Source: Candidatus Omnitrophota bacterium
GTDB lineage: Bacteria > Omnitrophota > Gorgyraeia > 2-02-FULL-51-18 > JAGOUK01
Reading direction: 5' to 3'
DNA: 9,329 nt
NCBI GenBank assembly: GCA_018061225.1
Contig: JAGOUK010000038.1
Location: 1-9,329 of the forward strand
Shown: positions 6,175 through 9,329 of the stretch, in pieces
Numbering within the stretch: position 1 is the first letter of the stretch
How the letters are laid out: each line of letters begins with the position of its first letter
Notes under the pieces: model-generated
The model's database searches: none
The model's input: only the letters and a program-made list of their open reading frames with translations
Told to the model about the DNA's origin: nothing
Position numbers and translations under genes: made by a program

Positions 6175-6281
6175 CTTTGAAAAAGGCAAACCCTCCGAAA
6201 GGAGGGGGCGCAAAATCACAGACCTAAACGCCGCGCCGGATTTATGAGTCTCGCGGCAAATGGTGGCTGGATCGCCAAAGG
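6175..6281 (+). promoter_or_regulatory. Cyclic di-GMP-I riboswitch (GEMM-I class)
   Basis: RNA aptamer predicted to bind c-di-GMP. The conserved elements occur in order. AGGCAAACC (6184-6192) leads into a perfect 6-bp hairpin CCCTCC-GAAA-GGAGGG (6191-6206) with the GNRA loop. Then come GGCGCAAAA (6207-6214) and GACCTAAAC (6221-6229), followed by a second helix GCCGCG/CGCGGC (6230-6235 with 6252-6257) continuing to GGTGGCTGGATCGCC (6262-6276), which corresponds to the tetraloop-receptor and closing region. A short closing stem can form between CTTT (6175-6178) and AAAG (6277-6280). Both G residues before CAAACC are kept, which favours c-di-GMP over the cGAMP-selective variant. No terminator follows. 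The closing strand runs into the ribosome-binding site of the peptidase seven bases before its ATG, so translational control is expected, most simply as an OFF switch. Confidence 0.92.
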
Positions 6282-6284
6282 TGA
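6279..6284 (+). promoter_or_regulatory. Ribosome-binding site overlapped by the riboswitch closing stem
   Basis: AGGTGA is complementary to six bases of the 16S rRNA 3' tail and precedes the ATG at 6287. Its first bases (6279-6281) are also the 3' strand of the riboswitch closing stem, so aptamer folding and ribosome access compete. This site decides the peptidase start. Confidence 0.75.
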
Positions 6285-6286
6285 AT

Positions 6287-8020
6287 ATGAAATTGCATTG
6301 GGCCGCCGCGGCTTTGATCGCGGCGTCCGTCCTCACACAAACTTCGTCAGTACCCGGCACCGAGCAGGCCGACCCGCTGCATCTTGCCGTGGCGCCGCTC
6401 ATGGTCCGCCTGTCCGAGGGCCAATTGCTCTCGCCCGAATCCCGAATAGAGCTCAGGTCCGTTGACCCTAAAGGCAATCTTCACACCGTCACCGATCTTC
6501 ACGGCCAGGGCCAATGGTCGTTGGAGACCATGCGTGACGGCCGCAGCTTCCAGATCATCCCGTCTCCGACGAGTTACGCGGGTCCGCTGCAAGTCCGCGT
6601 GGACGGCCGCATCGTGAGCCGCTTCGGAGAGATGGCTTCGAGCTCGCAGACGCTGGTTCTCGAAAAAGTGTTATCAGCCCGCATGGCGGACGGAACTATT
6701 CTCAAAGTTCACTACACCGACTTCGCGCTTGATCAGTCCGAGGATTGGTCTTACCCGCGCCGGGTGTTCACGCACATGAAGGCTGCCTACGAAGTGCTTG
6801 GCCGCGATCTGAGGCTGGACGACAACCGGAGCGCCAAGCCCCGGGCCATTGAAGCCTATATCGGGGACACGGAAGCGGGCGGCATTCTGCCGTTCGGCGG
6901 GTTCACGCTTGAGGACTTCAAGCGGGCGCCGCTTTTTATGGTGCGGACGGACGAGCGGTCCGGCGCTAAAGTTCCTGTGCTGCTGCTGCCCGCCAATTAC
7001 AGTAAATTTCTGGAATTCTGGAACCGGATCAACCGCATTCCCGGAGAGAGCGCCTACTCCACGGACCAATACCTGGCCTCTTCGATCATGCACGAGATGA
7101 CTCACGCGATCGTGCATGGATTTAACGAAAACTTAGGGTCGACCGAACACGAGATCCGCGGCGGCGACTGGTACACCGAGGGATTGGCCCGATATTTTGA
7201 ATGCAAGACCGGATCCGACGCGGGCTTCGCGTCGGAAGGCTTCCGAAAGATCGTGGACGGCCGAGTGCAGTTCTCACGCGGCGGCGCCAATTACTACCTC
7301 CGGTATCCGGATGAGTCGTTTTTCACGATGCGTTATGAGAACGCGCTATTTTGGATGTATCTGGACAAACGGATGGGGTCTGATGCGATCGTTCAGATCA
7401 CCCGCGACCTGAAGGGCTTGGCGTTCAACGCGTCTGCCGCGGATTATGCCCGTGTCCTTTCGGAGGTGACCGGCGAATCGTTCGAAACCCTGCTGAACGA
7501 TTATTTTAACTGGGTCTATCGCGGTGATTACACTCGATATAGAGAGGGGAGCAAGCTTCTTCCGGTGGCTGCCGCGAAAAGTGTGTGGTCCAAAGGACAA
7601 TTTTATGTGTATAACAACCGCGGTTCGCTGGTGCAGCTGGCAGGTTCGTCGCTGACGAGCGACTGGGTTTCGGGCTGGGGGAATGACACGGCGCAAAAGA
7701 CGACGGAGATCATCGCGGGTGATTGGACCCTTGGCGCGGATATTAAGCCGCTCGCTTTTGACGCCCATGAGATCATGATCAGCGCCGCCGCGGGTGAGGC
7801 GCGGGAGCTTAGCGTTGAGAACACCGGCGGCTCAAAGCGGATGCGGGTCACCGCTTATTTTGAATCCGCTCAGGGAACCCGCACCGCAACGGCTGACGCG
7901 ACTTCCTCAGGCTCGGCAAGATTCACGATCGGCCCCAACGAAAAAATCACGCGAGCCGGACTCGCGATCGTCAATCTGGATCTTGAGCAGACCGCTTCCT
8001 ACCGGATCAACATTTCCTAA
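6287..8020 (+). CDS. Secreted HExxH zinc metallopeptidase (gluzincin, peptidase MA-like)
   Basis: 577 aa from the ATG at 6287. The N-terminus MKLHWAAAALIAASVL is a typical Sec signal peptide, with cleavage likely near residues 20-29. The catalytic motif is HEMTH (H269, E270, H273). The third zinc ligand is probably E298 in WYTEGLARYFE, 25 residues after the second His, as in gluzincins with the WxxEGxAxY pattern. About 240 residues before the motif contain an N-terminal beta-rich part. A stretch of roughly 80-100 residues at the C-terminus is also beta-rich and may be an adhesion or substrate-binding module. The frame is open to an ATG at 6260, but that codon lies inside the riboswitch and lacks a ribosome-binding site; starting at 6287 places the signal peptide at the very N-terminus. 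It is the only gene after the riboswitch, since the next gene is convergent. The substrate is unknown; a surface or periplasmic protein is likely. Confidence 0.88.
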   Translation: MKLHWAAAALIAASVLTQTSSVPGTEQADPLHLAVAPLMVRLSEGQLLSPESRIELRSVDPKGNLHTVTDLHGQGQWSLETMRDGRSFQIIPSPTSYAGPLQVRVDGRIVSRFGEMASSSQTLVLEKVLSARMADGTILKVHYTDFALDQSEDWSYPRRVFTHMKAAYEVLGRDLRLDDNRSAKPRAIEAYIGDTEAGGILPFGGFTLEDFKRAPLFMVRTDERSGAKVPVLLLPANYSKFLEFWNRINRIPGESAYSTDQYLASSIMHEMTHAIVHGFNENLGSTEHEIRGGDWYTEGLARYFECKTGSDAGFASEGFRKIVDGRVQFSRGGANYYLRYPDESFFTMRYENALFWMYLDKRMGSDAIVQITRDLKGLAFNASAADYARVLSEVTGESFETLLNDYFNWVYRGDYTRYREGSKLLPVAAAKSVWSKGQFYVYNNRGSLVQLAGSSLTSDWVSGWGNDTAQKTTEIIAGDWTLGADIKPLAFDAHEIMISAAAGEARELSVENTGGSKRMRVTAYFESAQGTRTATADATSSGSARFTIGPNEKITRAGLAIVNLDLEQTASYRINIS

Positions 8021-8032
8021 ATACGGAATTAA

Positions 8033-9325
8033 TTAAAGTTCGAGACTGACGCCGGTCAGGAGCGACCAGGCTTCGTAGCTGTAGAGGTAGGAGTTTTCAA
8101 ACTTCTGGTTGGAGACTTGTTTTTCGTAGCTTCCCGCCATCACCCAAGTCCACTGCTTGCTCATCGGTACATTCAGTTGCACGGCGGTCTTAGCGTTGCG
8201 GTCGACCTGATCGGTCCCGAGCAGCACACCGGAAACATCCTGAGCCGTGCGGCCGGGGTAGAACGTTTTTTCGTACGCCCAGCTGACTTGAGCGCTGGAC
8301 GGCTTGGCGCCCTTGAAAAAAGTTGGTCCGGTGACGGTGAGAGAGGGTTTGAGTTCGTAAGCGTGATAATCGTAATACCCCTCAAAGAACCGATCGTCAG
8401 TGAGCGCGAGAGTGTTGCGCGTGTCATAAAAGTCCAGGTTTGAAGTATTGTTCTTGAACATGGCGCTAAAGCCGCCGTTGAGCTGCTCCGTCAGAGCCTT
8501 GTAAACCGCCCCCCCGAACTCGAGATACAAATCCTGCCGCCCGTCATTCTGACGGATGCCATTGGAGTTCACGGTGAGCTTGTCCGTGTAGTCCTTAAAA
8601 AGAAGTGTCCCTTCGAGGCGGGCGGTGGTGTCAAACCACCAGGGGGCGCGGTAGGAACCGTCCAGTTTGTATCCGAGAAAATCTTTTTCCTTATCTTCAA
8701 GCGGTTCGCGGCTCGAAAGCGCCTCGAGCGTGCGGTAATTGGGATATTCCCTTCTGAAAAAATTAAATCCGTAGGTCAGAAGCCGCTCTTTGCCGTCTTC
8801 TCCCAGAATTTGATGCGTGTTCTCAAAGCCGCCGCCGATATCTTCGTAATCGTAAAGACCCTTGCCGAGGCGCTCGTCCGCTGTTTCTTTAAGCAGGACC
8901 ACATTGTAAAAAAAGACCGGCTTAAAGTTCATCATATCACCGAAGAATTTTTTGTAAGCGGCGGAAAGGTTGTAGGAAAGCAGCTGATTGGACGCTTGGC
9001 TGCCCTCATCCTGCCGGATAAAAATATTGTCTTTGCGGAAGGAACCGTTGAAGAGAGCGATGAGACGGTCTTTTTCGTTGACCTTATACGAAGCTGAGGT
9101 CAGCCATTTGTGTGAGGTTGAAAAATCACCCGCCGCTGGTCCGGCGATATCGGAATAGCCGAACAATGACTCGCCGTCCAAAATATAAATAAAGGGATCT
9201 GTTGCGGGCGTCTGAGGAGCTTCTTCGGCCGCTTGGGCGGGTTGCCCAGCCAGGCAAAAAGCCACCGCTGCGGCGGTTGCTAACGTGAAAAGTACGGACT
9301 GGCGACGAGTGGTTGTAATTTGCAT
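8033..9325 (-). CDS. Probable outer membrane beta-barrel protein, unknown function
   Basis: 430 aa. The signal peptide is MQITTTRRQ, a hydrophobic core, then AGQPAQA before AEEAP (cleavage near residue 32). The rest has no further hydrophobic helix. It shows many alternating, aromatic-rich strands with Tyr, Phe and Trp at the ends, such as YKLDGSYRAPWWF and WTWVMAGSYEKQ, and short polar turns. The last residues LLTGVSLEL form an amphipathic strand like a barrel-closing signal, though ending in Leu rather than Phe. This fits a barrel of perhaps 16-18 strands, resembling conserved hypothetical outer membrane proteins; I recognise no specific family. The ATG is only four bases from the window edge, so its ribosome-binding site cannot be seen and an earlier start is possible. 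It converges on the peptidase gene with 12 bases between the stops and no evident terminator hairpin. Confidence 0.75.
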   Translation of the reverse strand: MQITTTRRQSVLFTLATAAAVAFCLAGQPAQAAEEAPQTPATDPFIYILDGESLFGYSDIAGPAAGDFSTSHKWLTSASYKVNEKDRLIALFNGSFRKDNIFIRQDEGSQASNQLLSYNLSAAYKKFFGDMMNFKPVFFYNVVLLKETADERLGKGLYDYEDIGGGFENTHQILGEDGKERLLTYGFNFFRREYPNYRTLEALSSREPLEDKEKDFLGYKLDGSYRAPWWFDTTARLEGTLLFKDYTDKLTVNSNGIRQNDGRQDLYLEFGGAVYKALTEQLNGGFSAMFKNNTSNLDFYDTRNTLALTDDRFFEGYYDYHAYELKPSLTVTGPTFFKGAKPSSAQVSWAYEKTFYPGRTAQDVSGVLLGTDQVDRNAKTAVQLNVPMSKQWTWVMAGSYEKQVSNQKFENSYLYSYEAWSLLTGVSLEL

Positions 9326-9329
9326 GCGA

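Noticed and set aside
6260..6286. Upstream in-frame ATG at 6260 extending the metallopeptidase by nine residues
   Set aside because: It lies inside the riboswitch aptamer, has no ribosome-binding site and would bury the signal peptide; AGGTGA directly before 6287 supports the later start.
6244..6465. 73-residue reading frame on the plus strand starting in the riboswitch
   Set aside because: It begins in the aptamer's second helix and overlaps the peptidase in another frame; no ribosome-binding site or protein-like features.
8021..8032. Terminator between the peptidase and outer membrane protein genes
   Set aside because: Twelve AT-rich bases with no hairpin.
8810..9097. 95-residue plus-strand frame opposite the outer membrane protein
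   Set aside because: Overlaps a well-supported minus-strand gene; no ribosome-binding site or recognisable domain.
1..9329. CRISPR array, insertion sequence, prophage or EAL/HD-GYP phosphodiesterase
   Set aside because: No regularly spaced repeats, transposase or integrase motifs, phage genes or phosphodiesterase signatures were seen on either strand.

Overview
The window reads as chromosomal DNA of a Gram-negative bacterium of moderately high GC. The Gram-negative call rests on one gene that encodes a signal-peptide-bearing, beta-barrel-like outer membrane protein. I cannot assign a phylum with confidence. The mixture of Rcp1-like response regulators, a solitary tRNA-Glu with short repeats, and unfamiliar secreted proteins would fit an environmental lineage such as Omnitrophota or a relative, but that is a guess.

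Layout. Positions 1-5106 (+) hold a tightly packed signalling operon of five genes: a histidine kinase (5' end outside the window), a REC-GGDEF diguanylate cyclase, a PAS histidine kinase with a phytochrome-type H-box, a single-domain Rcp1/CheY-like receiver, and a REC-REC-GGDEF-like protein with a degenerate active site. Three of the four junctions are 4-base ATGA stop/start overlaps; the fourth is a 13-base gap with a strong ribosome-binding site. Converging on this operon, with overlapping stop codons, is a family I inorganic pyrophosphatase gene (-, 5103-5678). Then comes a 229-base repeat-bearing spacer with a near-perfect inverted repeat that ends at the 3' end of a tRNA-Glu(CUC) gene (-, 5908-5983).

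Between the tRNA and the next (+) gene lies a divergent promoter region followed by what I read as a class I cyclic di-GMP riboswitch (GEMM-I, about 6175-6281). It sits directly on the ribosome-binding site of a secreted HExxH metallopeptidase (6287-8020). This placement shows that the real start of the peptidase is the ATG at 6287 and implies translational control by c-di-GMP. The window ends with a convergent gene for a probable outer membrane beta-barrel protein (-, 8033-9325).

How it fits together. The left half makes, and probably also senses, c-di-GMP under two-component control. The right half contains a secreted protease whose mRNA leader should bind c-di-GMP. The simplest model is a local circuit: phosphorelay input, c-di-GMP level, riboswitch, surface or periplasmic proteolysis. 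Three GGDEF-fold modules in the operon show graded decay of the active site (GGDEF, AADEF, EAGRV). All three keep an RxxD tetrapeptide at the product-binding I-site spacing, which suggests that some have become c-di-GMP receptors.
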